From Streptomyces rubiginosohelvolus (GTDB lineage: Bacteria > Actinomycetota > Actinomycetes > Streptomycetales > Streptomycetaceae), in contig NZ_BMTW01000012.1 in the NCBI RefSeq assembly GCF_014649875.1, positions 169,405-233,404 on the forward strand: a stretch of DNA of 64,000 nt. The letters run 5' to 3'. The notes under the pieces are model-generated. The model was given only the letters and a program-made list of their open reading frames with translations, was not told where the DNA came from and did not search any database. Numbering within the stretch: position 1 is the first letter of the stretch; each line of letters opens with the position of its first letter. A program made the translations under genes and the position numbers. Positions 41,321-50,018 of the stretch are shown here, piece after piece.

Positions 41321-41923
41321 TCACTTCTCCGCGATGATCGGGTCGATCATCTCGCGCAGCTCGTCGCCGTTCAGCGCCTGGAGCGTGCGGGCCGCGATCT
41401 TCCCGTCCCGGTCGATGACCACGGTGGACGGGATGGCCTTCGGGTTCAGGGTGCCCTTGGGGAAGCGGAGGATGAGCTTGCCGATCGGGTCGTAGAAGCT
41501 GGGGTACTTCACCCCGTAGTCCTTCTCGAAGTTGATCGCCTTGTCCCGCTCGGGGTCCCGGGTGTTTATCCCGACGAACTGGACGCCCTTCGCCTTCGTC
41601 GCCTCGGAGACCTGCGCGAAGTACTTCGCCTCCAGCCGGCAGGGGCCGCACCAGGAGCCCCAGACGTTGAGCACGACGACCTTGCCCTGGTAGTCGGCGA
41701 GGTCGAGCGTCTTGCCCTCCAGGCTGGTGCCGTCGAGCTTCGGCGCGGCCACCCGGTCCGCCTTCGCGACGGTGGAGACGCCCCCCTTGCCGGTGATGAA
41801 GTTGGTGTTGCCGCCACCCCCGGCCTTGTTGCCGTCGCCGCACGCGGACAGCGTGAGGGCACCGGCCACGGCGGTGGCGGCGAGCAGGGTGAAGCGGCGT
41901 CGGGACGCGCGGCCAAAGCTCAT
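41321..41923 (-). CDS. resA: ResA-like thioredoxin-fold lipoprotein
   Basis: The 200-residue product has a basic N-terminus, a lipobox LTLSAC and the thioredoxin active site WGSWCGPC. Downstream GVQFVGINTRD and AIPSTVVIDRDGKI match the TlpA/ResA family. It reduces the CxxCH cysteines of apocytochrome c, using electrons from CcdA. It is the first gene of the resA-ccdA-resB-ccsB operon. Confidence 0.92.
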   Translation of the reverse strand: MSFGRASRRRFTLLAATAVAGALTLSACGDGNKAGGGGNTNFITGKGGVSTVAKADRVAAPKLDGTSLEGKTLDLADYQGKVVVLNVWGSWCGPCRLEAKYFAQVSEATKAKGVQFVGINTRDPERDKAINFEKDYGVKYPSFYDPIGKLILRFPKGTLNPKAIPSTVVIDRDGKIAARTLQALNGDELREMIDPIIAEK

Positions 41924-41990
41924 GTGAAAAGTTTCGCATGGCAGTTTCCGGGGATCTGCGCGCCCCCCTCGGTGCCCGTAAAGCCCCTTG

Positions 41991-43247
41991 TCAAGCCTGT
42001 TTAAAGAAGGAGTTCCAGCCGCCCGCGGGCGCCTGTCCGACCTCCAGCGTCCGGAGCTTGGCGAGCACGGCGGGATCCTGGGCGTCGAGCCAGTCGACGT
42101 ACTGCCGGAACGAGACGAGACGGACGTCGTCCTTGTCCGCGACCTTCTTGATCACTTCTTCCACGGCGTCCATATAGATGCCGCCGTTCCACTCCTCGAA
42201 GTGGTTGCCGATGTAGAACGGCGCGCGATTCGACTCGTAGGCGCGCTGGAATCCCGCGAGATAGGCGTCGGTGGCCTGCTTGCGCCAGCCCGGATAGCGC
42301 GAGGGCATGCCCTTGGTCGAATTCTGCGACTGGTTGGCGAGGATGTTGTAGTCCATCGAGAGGACCTCGAAGGAGTGGCCGGGGAACGGCATCGCCTGCA
42401 GCGGCAGATCCCAGACGCCGCCGCGCTTCACGGGCCAGGTCTGGCGGCCGCCGGGCGAGCTGGCGTCGTAGCGCCAGCCCAGCTTGCTCGCGGTCGGCAG
42501 GAGATTGTCCTGGCCGAGGAGACAGGGGGTGCGGCCGCCGACCAGTTCCTTGCGATAGTCGAACGGAAGCGGTTCCTCGTTCTCCCAGCCGGTGTTGGTC
42601 CGCCATTCCGTGACGAACGACACAGCCTGATTGATCTCGCTGTGCCATTGGGCCGGGGTCCAGCGCTCCACGGATCCGGAACCGCCGCAGAAATGCCCGT
42701 TGAAGTGGGTGCCGATCTCATGGCCGTCCAGCCACGCCTGACGTACGTACTTCAGTGTGTCCTTGACGTGATCATCGGTGAGATAGCCGATGTCGGAGGC
42801 GCCGCGGGGGTTGTTCGGCGGACGGTAGAGGGACTTCTTCGACTCGGGCAGCAGATAGATCCCGGAGAGGAAGAACGTCATCGCCGCGTCGTGTTCCTTG
42901 GCGAGTTCGAGAAAGCGCGGGAAGAGCCCGTTGCCGACCTCGCCCGCACCGTCCCAGGAAAAGATCACGAACTGCGGCGGCTTCTGGCCGGGTTCGAGCG
43001 GGACGGGGGCCTCGGGCTGGTGGGGCTGCTTGCCGGTGTCGGCCGTCGAGCCGTCACCGATCAGCCGGACCTTGTTCTTCGGCGAACCGTTTCCGCTGCC
43101 GTTGCCTCCGGTGCCGGCGTCGCCCTTGCCACCCTGGTGGGACCCTCCGTCACCGGAGGAGCCCGAGGTGCCACAGCCGGCGAGTCCGATCGCGGCTGCG
43201 GCCCCGAGCCCTGCGCCGAGCAGGCCCCTTCGATTGATGTCGCGCAT
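41991..43247 (-). CDS. Tat-exported lipoprotein, polysaccharide-deacetylase-like
   Basis: The 418-residue protein starts with a twin-arginine lipoprotein signal (INRRGLLGAGLGAAAAIGLAGC), then a long Gly/Ser linker. The globular part starts FVIFSWDGAGEVGN, like the first Asp motif of NodB-type deacetylases, and has MTFFLSGIYLLP and DGHEIGTHFNGHFC with His residues in the place of the metal-binding HxxxH. The canonical motif spacing is not kept, so enzymatic activity is uncertain. It lies 67 bases upstream of resA on the same strand and, as far as I recall, is not part of the usual heme/cytochrome block. Confidence 0.65.
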   Translation of the reverse strand: MRDINRRGLLGAGLGAAAAIGLAGCGTSGSSGDGGSHQGGKGDAGTGGNGSGNGSPKNKVRLIGDGSTADTGKQPHQPEAPVPLEPGQKPPQFVIFSWDGAGEVGNGLFPRFLELAKEHDAAMTFFLSGIYLLPESKKSLYRPPNNPRGASDIGYLTDDHVKDTLKYVRQAWLDGHEIGTHFNGHFCGGSGSVERWTPAQWHSEINQAVSFVTEWRTNTGWENEEPLPFDYRKELVGGRTPCLLGQDNLLPTASKLGWRYDASSPGGRQTWPVKRGGVWDLPLQAMPFPGHSFEVLSMDYNILANQSQNSTKGMPSRYPGWRKQATDAYLAGFQRAYESNRAPFYIGNHFEEWNGGIYMDAVEEVIKKVADKDDVRLVSFRQYVDWLDAQDPAVLAKLRTLEVGQAPAGGWNSFFKQA

Positions 43248-43488
43248 ACCGTCCCCATCTGCGGTCGTTTTATCTCAAGCCCATACAAACTGCTGAAGGG
43301 TTAGATGAGGCGCGTAACACGTCGGTTCCGTGCATTTGGGGACTTTCTTTACGCTTTACCTTCCGGTCGCGACGAGACGCCCGTACGGCTCTCGCACGCC
43401 CTCACGGGCACTCCTGGAGGGGGACGCGGGAACGACCCTCCGCAGTTCTGCCACCGGCCGACGGGTCGGCTTCCCCGCCCTGTCGAAC

Positions 43489-44838
43489 TCATGCGCGGAC
43501 GCGGAGGCCGTTCGCCGGCCGCTCCTCCCGGAAGGTCTCCACCAGGGCCTCGGTGAGCAGCCCCTGCCAGCAGGCGTGGTCCCGGCCGCCGTTGTGGACC
43601 GTGCGGTGGACCCGGTGCCCCCGGGCGCGCAACGCCCGGATGAGGGCCTCGCCGTGCTCGGCCGAAGCGGGACCGTCGTGCAGGCCGAGGCCGAGGTGGA
43701 CGACGGGGGCGGGGTCCGGCCCCTCGTCTCCGTACGCCCGCTGCCCGGAGCCGGGCATCGCGCTCCCGTCGCCGTACGTCCCGTCCTCGGGATGCCCGCC
43801 GGGCGAGGGCGACTGGGCGAGGACCCGGCCGAAGCGGTCGGGCCGGGTGAGGCCGGCGTACAGCGCCGCCGTCCCGCCGGACCCCTGCCCGGCGACGACG
43901 GTCCGGTCCGCGTCGTCGGTCAGCGGCCACCGGGCGCGCGCCCAGGGCAGCAGCTCCTCGGCGAGGAAGGCGGCGAACGCCTCCCGCCCGCCCAGGTCCC
44001 GCCGCCGGGTCGCCGCGTCGACGGCGTCCGGGGAGAGGACGACGATCGGCGGGAGGGCCCCGTCGGCGATCAGGGCGTCCAGGGTGTCCTTGAAGCCGAG
44101 CCGCCCGAACCACATGTCGCCGTCGCCGAGCACGAGCACCGGCAGCGGGCCACCGTCGCCGTCGTCCGCCCCTTTCGGCGGGAGATCCACGCCTTCCGGT
44201 GGGAGGTACGTCCAGACCTCGCGCTCCCCGCCCAGGGTGCGGCCGGTGACGGTGTGCCGCTCGACGGTCCCCCGCCGGATGTCGTCCCGGCGGCCAGCCC
44301 ACGGCTGGGGCGGGGCCTCCGGGAGGGCAAACACCGAACTCTCCACCGCGCGCCAGCGGACCGGCAGGCGGCGGGGGTTGAGCGGGTCGGCCACCCCGTG
44401 CGCCATCAGCCCGGTCAGCCGCCGCTGGAGCCGTACGGGATCGGCGGGCGCGGGGCCGGGCGAGATGTCGGCCACCAGGCGGTAGGACCCGCGGTGGTCG
44501 GCGCGCAGCCGGTAGCCGAGGTACCAGATGTCGGTGCCCGGGAGGTGGTGGAGGAGGCTCTCGGCCGGCCGGTCGCGGTCGCCGATGCCGGTCGCCATCA
44601 GGAGGACCTGGCGGGTCGCCCGGTGGCCGCGCCAGAGGAAGGTGACGGCGCGGTGTTCCGGTGCGTCGTCGAGCGTTTCGACGAGCGGGGTGCCGGTGCG
44701 GGCGGCCTCGCCCCAGAACGCCTCGGTCAGGGCGGTACGGGCGGCGGCGTCCCGGGCGGCTTCGAGCTGCCGGGCGAGCCGGGCTATCCGGGGGCCGGTG
44801 GCCGGGCGGGGGGCGGCGTCCGCCGCAGTACGGATCAT
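43489..44838 (-). CDS. Fes-like siderophore esterase with altered catalytic residues
   Basis: The 449-residue protein has an N-terminal Fes-type domain (FLWRGHRATRQVLL, WYLGYRLRADHRGSYRL) and a C-terminal alpha/beta hydrolase with WTYLPPEG, LVLGDGDMW and ALYAGLTRPDRFGRVLAQSPS, as in enterochelin esterases. Where Fes proteins usually have GQSFGG, this one has GQGSGG (Gly319 in place of the nucleophile, Ser320 next to it). Where GGHD is usual, it has GGRD (Arg419) with His421 two residues later. It may therefore be inactive or use shifted residues. A perfect-looking iron box stands 97 bases upstream, so it should be expressed in iron starvation. No signal peptide is present, which is normal for these cytoplasmic enzymes. 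Confidence 0.8.
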   Translation of the reverse strand: MIRTAADAAPRPATGPRIARLARQLEAARDAAARTALTEAFWGEAARTGTPLVETLDDAPEHRAVTFLWRGHRATRQVLLMATGIGDRDRPAESLLHHLPGTDIWYLGYRLRADHRGSYRLVADISPGPAPADPVRLQRRLTGLMAHGVADPLNPRRLPVRWRAVESSVFALPEAPPQPWAGRRDDIRRGTVERHTVTGRTLGGEREVWTYLPPEGVDLPPKGADDGDGGPLPVLVLGDGDMWFGRLGFKDTLDALIADGALPPIVVLSPDAVDAATRRRDLGGREAFAAFLAEELLPWARARWPLTDDADRTVVAGQGSGGTAALYAGLTRPDRFGRVLAQSPSPGGHPEDGTYGDGSAMPGSGQRAYGDEGPDPAPVVHLGLGLHDGPASAEHGEALIRALRARGHRVHRTVHNGGRDHACWQGLLTEALVETFREERPANGLRVRA

Positions 44839-44934
44839 CGTTCCACCGTTTCGTCGCAGGCGTCCGTGACCACGACGAGCCCCACGGGAACCAGCAGGGC
44901 CCGGCAGGCCGTCGGCCTGCCCGCCTGGGGTGAG

Positions 44935-44953
44935 TTAGCTTAGCCTAACCTAA
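44935..44953. promoter_or_regulatory. Iron box (DmdR1/IdeR-type operator)
   Basis: TTAGCTTAGCCTAACCTAA matches the DtxR-family consensus TTAGGTTAGSCTAACCTAA with one change. The symmetry extends outward to GGTGAG...CTCACC (44929-44959), giving a 31-base near-palindrome. It lies upstream of the esterase gene and would repress it when iron is plentiful. Confidence 0.9.
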
Positions 44954-44981
44954 CTCACCGTTAGCTGGTGCGGGAAAAGGG

Positions 44982-45020
44982 ACGGGACCGCCCGCCGCGG
45001 TGTGCGGCAGCCGGTCCCGT
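44982..45020. terminator. Terminator downstream of the histidine phosphatase gene
   Basis: ACGGGACCG and CGGTCCCGT form a nine-base perfect stem with a long GC-rich loop, 45 bases after the stop at 45065 on the minus strand and before the iron box. Confidence 0.6.
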
Positions 45021-45064
45021 ACGTCTCGTCCGTCTCGTCCTGTCGTCGTCCCGTCCGGCGTCGA

Positions 45065-45793
45065 CTACGCCCCGAACGCCTTCGACTGGCCCTTCGCGGC
45101 CTTCCCCTTCACCGGCTTGGCCCCGGCCAGCAGATGCACGGGCACCAGGTCCCGGGCCGGCTCCGAGTAGCCGACCGAGACGATCTTGTCGCCCCGGTAG
45201 GTGAAGCTGGTCAGCGAGGCCAGCGTGCACTGCCGCTTGCGCGGGTCGTGCCACAGGCGGCGGCGCTCCACGAAGGACCGCAGGATCCAGATCGGCAGCT
45301 GGTGGCTGACGCAGACCGCCTCGTGCCCGCGCGCCGCGTCCCGCGCCGTGTCGATCGCGCCCATCATCCGGACGACCTGCTCGATGTACGGCTCGCCCCA
45401 GGACGGCTTGAACGGGTTGGTGAGGTGCTTCCAGTTGTCCGGCTTGCGCAGCGCGCCGTCGCCGACGCCGAAGGTCTTGCCCTCGAAGACGTTGGCGGCC
45501 TCGATCAGCCGGGCGTCGGTCGCCAGGTCCAGGCCGTGCGCCTGCGCGATGGGGTCGGCGGTCTCCTGGGCGCGCTCCAGCGGGGAGGCGACGACATGGG
45601 TGATGTCGCGCTTCTCCAGGTGCTCGGCGACCCGGTCGGCCATCTTCCGGCCCAGGTCGGAGAGGTGGTAGCCGGGGCGGCGGCCGTAGAGCACGCCGTC
45701 CGGGTTGTGCACCTCGCCGTGCCGGACCACGTGCACCACGGTCAACTGCTCGTCGCGGTCGACGCTTTCGGGGTTGGGGGCCTTCTCGCTCAT
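45065..45793 (-). CDS. Histidine phosphatase family protein
   Basis: The 242-residue protein has the phosphoglycerate-mutase-like signature VVHVVRHGEVHNP with the phospho-accepting His, the second Arg in VVASPLERAQETA and the late CVSHQLPIWILRS with its His. Members are phosphatases of sugars or small molecules. It overlaps hemL by four bases (ATGA), an arrangement common in Streptomyces, which suggests a link to haem or porphyrin metabolism without revealing the substrate. Confidence 0.88.
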   Translation of the reverse strand: MSEKAPNPESVDRDEQLTVVHVVRHGEVHNPDGVLYGRRPGYHLSDLGRKMADRVAEHLEKRDITHVVASPLERAQETADPIAQAHGLDLATDARLIEAANVFEGKTFGVGDGALRKPDNWKHLTNPFKPSWGEPYIEQVVRMMGAIDTARDAARGHEAVCVSHQLPIWILRSFVERRRLWHDPRKRQCTLASLTSFTYRGDKIVSVGYSEPARDLVPVHLLAGAKPVKGKAAKGQSKAFGA

Positions 45794-47097
45794 GCGGTGG
45801 CCTCCGACGCCGCACGGGCGGCCGCGGGCAGGGCGGCGGCGATGCGCTCGACGGCCCGCTCGTCGTGGGCCGTGGAGACGAACCAGGACTCGAACGCCGA
45901 GGGCGGCAGGTAGACGCCCTGCTCCAGCATGGAGTGGAAGAACGCGGTGAAGCGGAAGACGTCCTGCTTCTTGGCGTCCTCGTAGTCGCGCACCGGCCGG
46001 TCGGTGAAGAAGACGGAGAACATGTTGCTCGCGGCGGACACCGTGTGCGCGACGCCCTCCTTGGTGAGCGCGTCGCCCACCAGGGAGCGCAGCTCGGCGG
46101 ATACCGCGTCGATCTTCGCGTACGCAGCGTCGTCCAGCAGCCGCAGCTGGGCGAGCCCGGCGGCGGTGGCGACCGGGTTCCCGGAGAGGGTGCCCGCCTG
46201 GTAGACCGGACCGGCCGGGGCCAGGTGCGCCATCACGTCGCCGCGGCCGCCGAAGGCCGCGGCGGGGAAGCCGCCGCCCATCACCTTGCCGAAGGTCATC
46301 AGGTCGGGGCGGACGCCGTCGACGCCGTACCAGCCGGCCTTCGACGTACGGAAGCCCGTCATGACCTCGTCGGAGATGTACAGCGCGCCGTTGGCCGCGC
46401 ACAGCTCCTTGAGCCCGGCGTTGAAGCCCTCCGCCGGCGGGACGACGCCCATGTTGCCGGGCGAGGCCTCGGTGATCACGCAGGCGATCTCGCCCGGGTG
46501 CGCGGCGAAGGCGGCCCGCACGGCGTCCAGGTCGTTGTACGGCAGCACGACGGTGTCCCCGGCCGTGGCGCCCGTGACCCCGGGGGTGTCGGGCAGCCCG
46601 AAGGTGGCCACGCCCGACCCGGCGGCGGCCAGCAGCGCGTCCACGTGGCCGTGGTAGCAGCCGGCGAACTTCACGACCTTGGCCCGGCCCGTGAAGCCGC
46701 GGGCCAGCCGGATCGCCGACATGGTCGCCTCGGTGCCGGAGGAGACCAGGCGCACCTGCTCGACGGGCTCGATCCGCGCCACGATCTCCTCGGCGAGCGC
46801 GACCTCGCCCTCACCCGGCGTACCGAAGGAGGTCCCCCGGGAGACCGCCTCCTGGACGGCGGCGATGACCTCGGGGTGAGAGTGGCCGAGAATCATCGGC
46901 CCCCACGAGCAGACGAGGTCGACGTACTCACGGCCGTCGGCGTCGGTGAGGTACGGACCGGCGCCGGAGACCATGAACCGGGGCGTACCGCCCACGGCCC
47001 GGAAGGCACGCACGGGAGAGTTCACGCCGCCGGGCGTCACGACGGACGCCCGGTCGAACAGCGACTGCGAAACTGGGGCTTCGTATGAATACGCCAC
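45790..47097 (-). CDS. hemL: Glutamate-1-semialdehyde 2,1-aminomutase
   Basis: The 435-residue PLP enzyme has NSPVRAF at the N-terminus, SGTEATMSAIRLARGFTGR, ISDEVMTGFR and the PLP Lys in LMTFGKVMGGGFPA. It converts glutamate-1-semialdehyde to 5-aminolevulinate, the first dedicated tetrapyrrole precursor in the C5 route. GTG at 47097 with AGGA was chosen over an upstream ATG at 47154. The first residues VAYSYEAPVSQS are repeated imperfectly upstream (see the repeat at 47065-47236). Confidence 0.94.
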   Translation of the reverse strand: MAYSYEAPVSQSLFDRASVVTPGGVNSPVRAFRAVGGTPRFMVSGAGPYLTDADGREYVDLVCSWGPMILGHSHPEVIAAVQEAVSRGTSFGTPGEGEVALAEEIVARIEPVEQVRLVSSGTEATMSAIRLARGFTGRAKVVKFAGCYHGHVDALLAAAGSGVATFGLPDTPGVTGATAGDTVVLPYNDLDAVRAAFAAHPGEIACVITEASPGNMGVVPPAEGFNAGLKELCAANGALYISDEVMTGFRTSKAGWYGVDGVRPDLMTFGKVMGGGFPAAAFGGRGDVMAHLAPAGPVYQAGTLSGNPVATAAGLAQLRLLDDAAYAKIDAVSAELRSLVGDALTKEGVAHTVSAASNMFSVFFTDRPVRDYEDAKKQDVFRFTAFFHSMLEQGVYLPPSAFESWFVSTAHDERAVERIAAALPAAARAASEATA

Positions 47098-47236
47098 TTT
47101 GGTCCTGATCTGCGATTCGGGTGTCGGGGGGCCGGGCCGGGAAATCCCAAACAATCTCGGCCACCGGTGAGCAGGGAGGGCGCTCCCCTCGTATCACGAA
47201 AGAGCGTCAGCGCTCTCACGTCTGCGAAACTGGGGC
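47065..47236. repeat. 15-base direct repeat: hemL start and an upstream copy
   Basis: CTGCGAAACTGGGGC occurs at 47065-47079, inside the hemL 5' end, and again at 47222-47236. On the minus strand the upstream copy can be read MAWVSFPYDAPVSQT and then stops, closely resembling the hemL start VAYSYEAPVSQS. The intervening 140 bases are non-coding in appearance. Confidence 0.7.
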
Positions 47237-47540
47237 GTCATAGGGAAAGCTCACCCATGCCATGGTGTCAGAGGCACGGACGGTCTTTGCGGACAGGTGT
47301 TTCACCGCACGCCCGCGGGGGAGGTCACTGACACGATGATCGGGTTGCGCGGCGGGGGCTGTGTCTCCTAAGAAGTAGTCGGGTGGATGAGATATGCATC
47401 GCGGTGGCGGAGTGGGCGAAGGGACCGACGACCTGGGGCCCGAGCCTGCCCGGCGAGGGCGGCACCGGCGCAGGGCCGAGCGCGCACAGAGCAGGGGCGC
47501 GGAGAGTACGCCGCCCCCCGGGACCAGGAGCGGGGGCGGG
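47098..47540. other. Divergent intergenic region upstream of hemL
   Basis: About 440 bases between hemL and the gene at 47541 hold promoters for both and the second copy of the hemL-start repeat. No other gene is supported; a longer reading of the gene at 47541 back to 47394 is Arg/Gly-rich and looks non-coding. Confidence 0.5.
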
Positions 47541-47978
47541 ATGGGGGTGACGTACAAGTACTTCGGCGCGCCGGACGGCGCCACCGCCGCACGGGTGCCC
47601 ATCTCGATGCGCCCGGAGGAGCTCGGCGGTGACGAGCTGGGCATGGGCGGCATGTTCACCAAGATCAAGCCGGAGACCGTGGCCGCCATGGTCCTCACCG
47701 GCATCCAGGGCATACCCCTGCACAAGGTCCCCCCGCTGGAACTGGTCGTCCTCCACCCCGACTACGCCGTGGTCAAGCTCCCGATGACCGTCGTCGACCC
47801 GCTGCGCGGCGTCGGCGAGGAGTCGGTCGGCGCGGCGGCCTTCATCTGGTCCACGGTCCCCGACCGCGGCGGCCCGCGCGACGCGTTCAACGTCTACCAG
47901 CTGCTCCACGAGTGGCAGGACTTCTCCCACCGCCTGCACGACGCGGGACATCAGGCGTACTGCCTGGTCTGGCCCTGA
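47541..47978 (+). CDS. Conserved protein of unknown function
   Basis: The 145-residue protein begins MGVTYKYFGAPDGATAARVP, after an AGGAG site, and contains MRPEELGGDELGMGG, KIKPETVAAMVLTGI, LELVVLHPDYAVVKLPM and a C-terminal HEWQDFSHRLHDAGHQAYCLVWP-like segment. It has no signal peptide or membrane helix. I do not recognise a domain, though it looks compact and well conserved in style. It is divergent from hemL. Confidence 0.7.
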   Translation: MGVTYKYFGAPDGATAARVPISMRPEELGGDELGMGGMFTKIKPETVAAMVLTGIQGIPLHKVPPLELVVLHPDYAVVKLPMTVVDPLRGVGEESVGAAAFIWSTVPDRGGPRDAFNVYQLLHEWQDFSHRLHDAGHQAYCLVWP

Positions 47979-48158
47979 TCCGCGGATCACCCAAGCCCGG
48001 CCGCACAGCCGGTCGAAGCGTTCAAACAGACGCACCCACGTGCACACATCCGGTCAAATTCCAGCCAGAACCACGGGAGATTTGGCCGACGGCAGGTCTT
48101 CAGCCGACCCGCCCCGCGCGCCGATGGACAGGACACCGACCCATCGAGGAGGTCCGCC

Positions 48159-48503
48159 GTGGGCGACGTTCTGCTGGCCCTGTCCATCCCCGTGCTCGTC
48201 TTCGGCGGCGGCATCTACGCCGCCTGCGACTGCTGGTGGCGCCGCAGGCATCCGGCGCCACCGTCCCCGTACACCCACCGGGCGGCCCGGCTGGCCGAGC
48301 AGGACATGCTGCTGCTGGCCGAGGAGATCGTCGACGACGCGTACGCCGCGCTCGGCCCCCTCTACGACGCCCCGGCCGCCTCGTCCGCTCCGGGCCCCGA
48401 CGGCCCGCCCGCCGCGCTCAGCTCCCGGCCGGCCGGGCCGTTCCGCCCCGCGTCCACCCCGGATCGCGCCCCGTCACCGCCAGCAGCCGTTCAAAAGCCG
48501 TAG
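48159..48503 (+). CDS. Small single-helix membrane protein
   Basis: The 114-residue product starts at GTG 48159 after GAGGAGG and has one N-terminal helix (LLALSIPVLVFGGGIYAACDC), then WWRRRHP, a short helical segment LAEQDMLLLAEEIVDDAYAALGPLYD and a Pro/Ala/Ser-rich tail. The function is unknown. The last 86 bases overlap the end of the convergent gene at 48418, so the low-complexity tail is partly shared with that gene's 3' end. Confidence 0.65.
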   Translation: MGDVLLALSIPVLVFGGGIYAACDCWWRRRHPAPPSPYTHRAARLAEQDMLLLAEEIVDDAYAALGPLYDAPAASSAPGPDGPPAALSSRPAGPFRPASTPDRAPSPPAAVQKP

Positions 48504-49014
48504 CGCTCTCCGGCACCGGGAACGGGTCGCCGAACACCTTCATCTCCCGGGCCTGCGGAGCCATCGCCGCCAGTCCCGGGCCCACCTCGTCCAGCACGCT
48601 CCGCTCCGGCACGAAGTCCCCGCCGGTCGCCCGGGCCAAGTCCCAGGCGTGCACGGTCAGGTCGCCGAGCACCATGAGCCCCACCGTCCGGGCCGGCAGC
48701 CCCATCTGCCCCGTCGTGCCCTCCTCGGCCCCCGGCACGCTCCACGCCTCCACCAGCCGGGCCGTCTCGTCACCGAACCTGCCCCGCCAGTCGCCGTCCG
48801 CCACGAAGTCCGGCTCCTGCGTGAAATCCACGTCCTCGCGGGCCGCGAGGGCCTGGAAGTTCACGACCACCAGGAACAGGTGGTTCAGCAGCGCCCGTAC
48901 GTCGTACTCGGCGCAGGGCGTACGGTCGCCCAGCCGCGCGTCGTCGATCCCCCGGACCACGGGCAGGGCCCGGGCCGCGGCGGTCTCCAGCAGTTCACCG
49001 ATCGTCTGAGTCAT
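48418..49014 (-). CDS. DinB-like/maleylpyruvate isomerase N-terminal (TIGR03086-type) protein
   Basis: The 198-residue protein has the four-helix metal-binding layout: DDARLGDRTPCAEYDVRALLNHLFLVV with the first His and MVLGDLTVHAWDLARATG with the next His, followed by FGDPFPVPESATAFERLLAVTGRDP at the end, typical of TIGR03086. Members are thought to be thiol-dependent (mycothiol) transferases, but activity is rarely known. It is divergent from the AraC-type gene at 49105. Confidence 0.82.
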   Translation of the reverse strand: MTQTIGELLETAAARALPVVRGIDDARLGDRTPCAEYDVRALLNHLFLVVVNFQALAAREDVDFTQEPDFVADGDWRGRFGDETARLVEAWSVPGAEEGTTGQMGLPARTVGLMVLGDLTVHAWDLARATGGDFVPERSVLDEVGPGLAAMAPQAREMKVFGDPFPVPESATAFERLLAVTGRDPGWTRGGTARPAGS

Positions 49015-49104
49015 GCCCCCACCCTGCGCCGCCCCGCCGCCCGCGTCTTGAAGAAACACGACAGCCGTCCGGAGCCGCACTGACATCGGAGCCCCACTAA
49101 AATC

Positions 49105-49932
49105 ATGGTCATGGCTGCCGGACCGCGCCGCGACACCCGAGGCATCGTCGACGCCCCGGACCTCTTCGCGCACGTCCGCTTCCGCCGCCGCGAGCCCGCC
49201 GCCGCGCTCCGCCCGTACCTGGAGCACTACTGGCTGATCGACTGGGACCTCGCCGAGCCGTACGCCGCCCATGTCGTCCCGCACCCGTCGGTGAACCTGG
49301 TCTGCCAGCGGTACGAGGCCGGGGACAGCCCCCGGGAGCGTTCCGGGTACGCCGAGGTGGCGGGCGTCGACCCCGGGCTCTTCACCCGGAAGCTGGCCGG
49401 GCGCGGCCGGGTCTGCGGGGTGCAGTTCCGGCCCGGCGGCTTCCGCCCGTTCGCCCCCGGGCGCCCGGTCTCCGACTGGACCGGGCGGCGCGCCGACGCC
49501 GCCGAGGTGCTGCGGCTGCCGCCGCCCGTCGACGCCGTCCTCGGCCCGGACGACGAGGACGCGCGCGTCGCGGCGCTGGACGCCTTCCTGCTGGCGCTGG
49601 AGCCGCGCCCCGATCCCCGGGCGGCTCTCGCGACGGCCGCCGTCGACCGGGTGCGCACGGACCGCACGGTCCGCCGGGTGGACGGGCTCGCCCGGGACAC
49701 CGGGCTCTCCGCCCGCTCCCTGCAACGGCTGTTCGCGGCGTACGTCGGCGTCGGCCCCAAGTGGGTCATCCTCCGCTACCGCATCCACGAGGCACTGGAG
49801 GCCGCCGAATCCGGCCCGGAGGTCGACTGGGCGCGGCTCGCCGCCGACCTCGGCTACAGCGACCAGGCCCACCTGGTGCGCGACTTCACCGCGACGGTGG
49901 GCGTACCCCCGACGGCGTTCGCACCGCACTGA
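49105..49932 (+). CDS. AraC family transcriptional regulator
   Basis: The 275-residue protein has an N-terminal sensing region (LRPYLEHYWLIDWDL, HVVPHPSVNLVC, GVQFRPGGFRPF) and a C-terminal double helix-turn-helix with TGLSARSLQRLFAAYVGVGPKWVILRYRIHEA and LGYSDQAHLVRDFTATVGVPPTAF. This is a usual AraC type with a DUF6597-like front half. An in-frame ATG at 49111 is an alternative start. Its divergent neighbour at 48418-49014 is a likely target. Confidence 0.85.
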   Translation: MVMAAGPRRDTRGIVDAPDLFAHVRFRRREPAAALRPYLEHYWLIDWDLAEPYAAHVVPHPSVNLVCQRYEAGDSPRERSGYAEVAGVDPGLFTRKLAGRGRVCGVQFRPGGFRPFAPGRPVSDWTGRRADAAEVLRLPPPVDAVLGPDDEDARVAALDAFLLALEPRPDPRAALATAAVDRVRTDRTVRRVDGLARDTGLSARSLQRLFAAYVGVGPKWVILRYRIHEALEAAESGPEVDWARLAADLGYSDQAHLVRDFTATVGVPPTAFAPH

Positions 49933-50018
49933 ACCGGCCAGGACGCACACCCGCGCGCCCCGCCGCACCCCGGCCAAATCCCTGGCAGGCCGTCCCGCCC
50001 CGGTGGCATCCTGACCGG

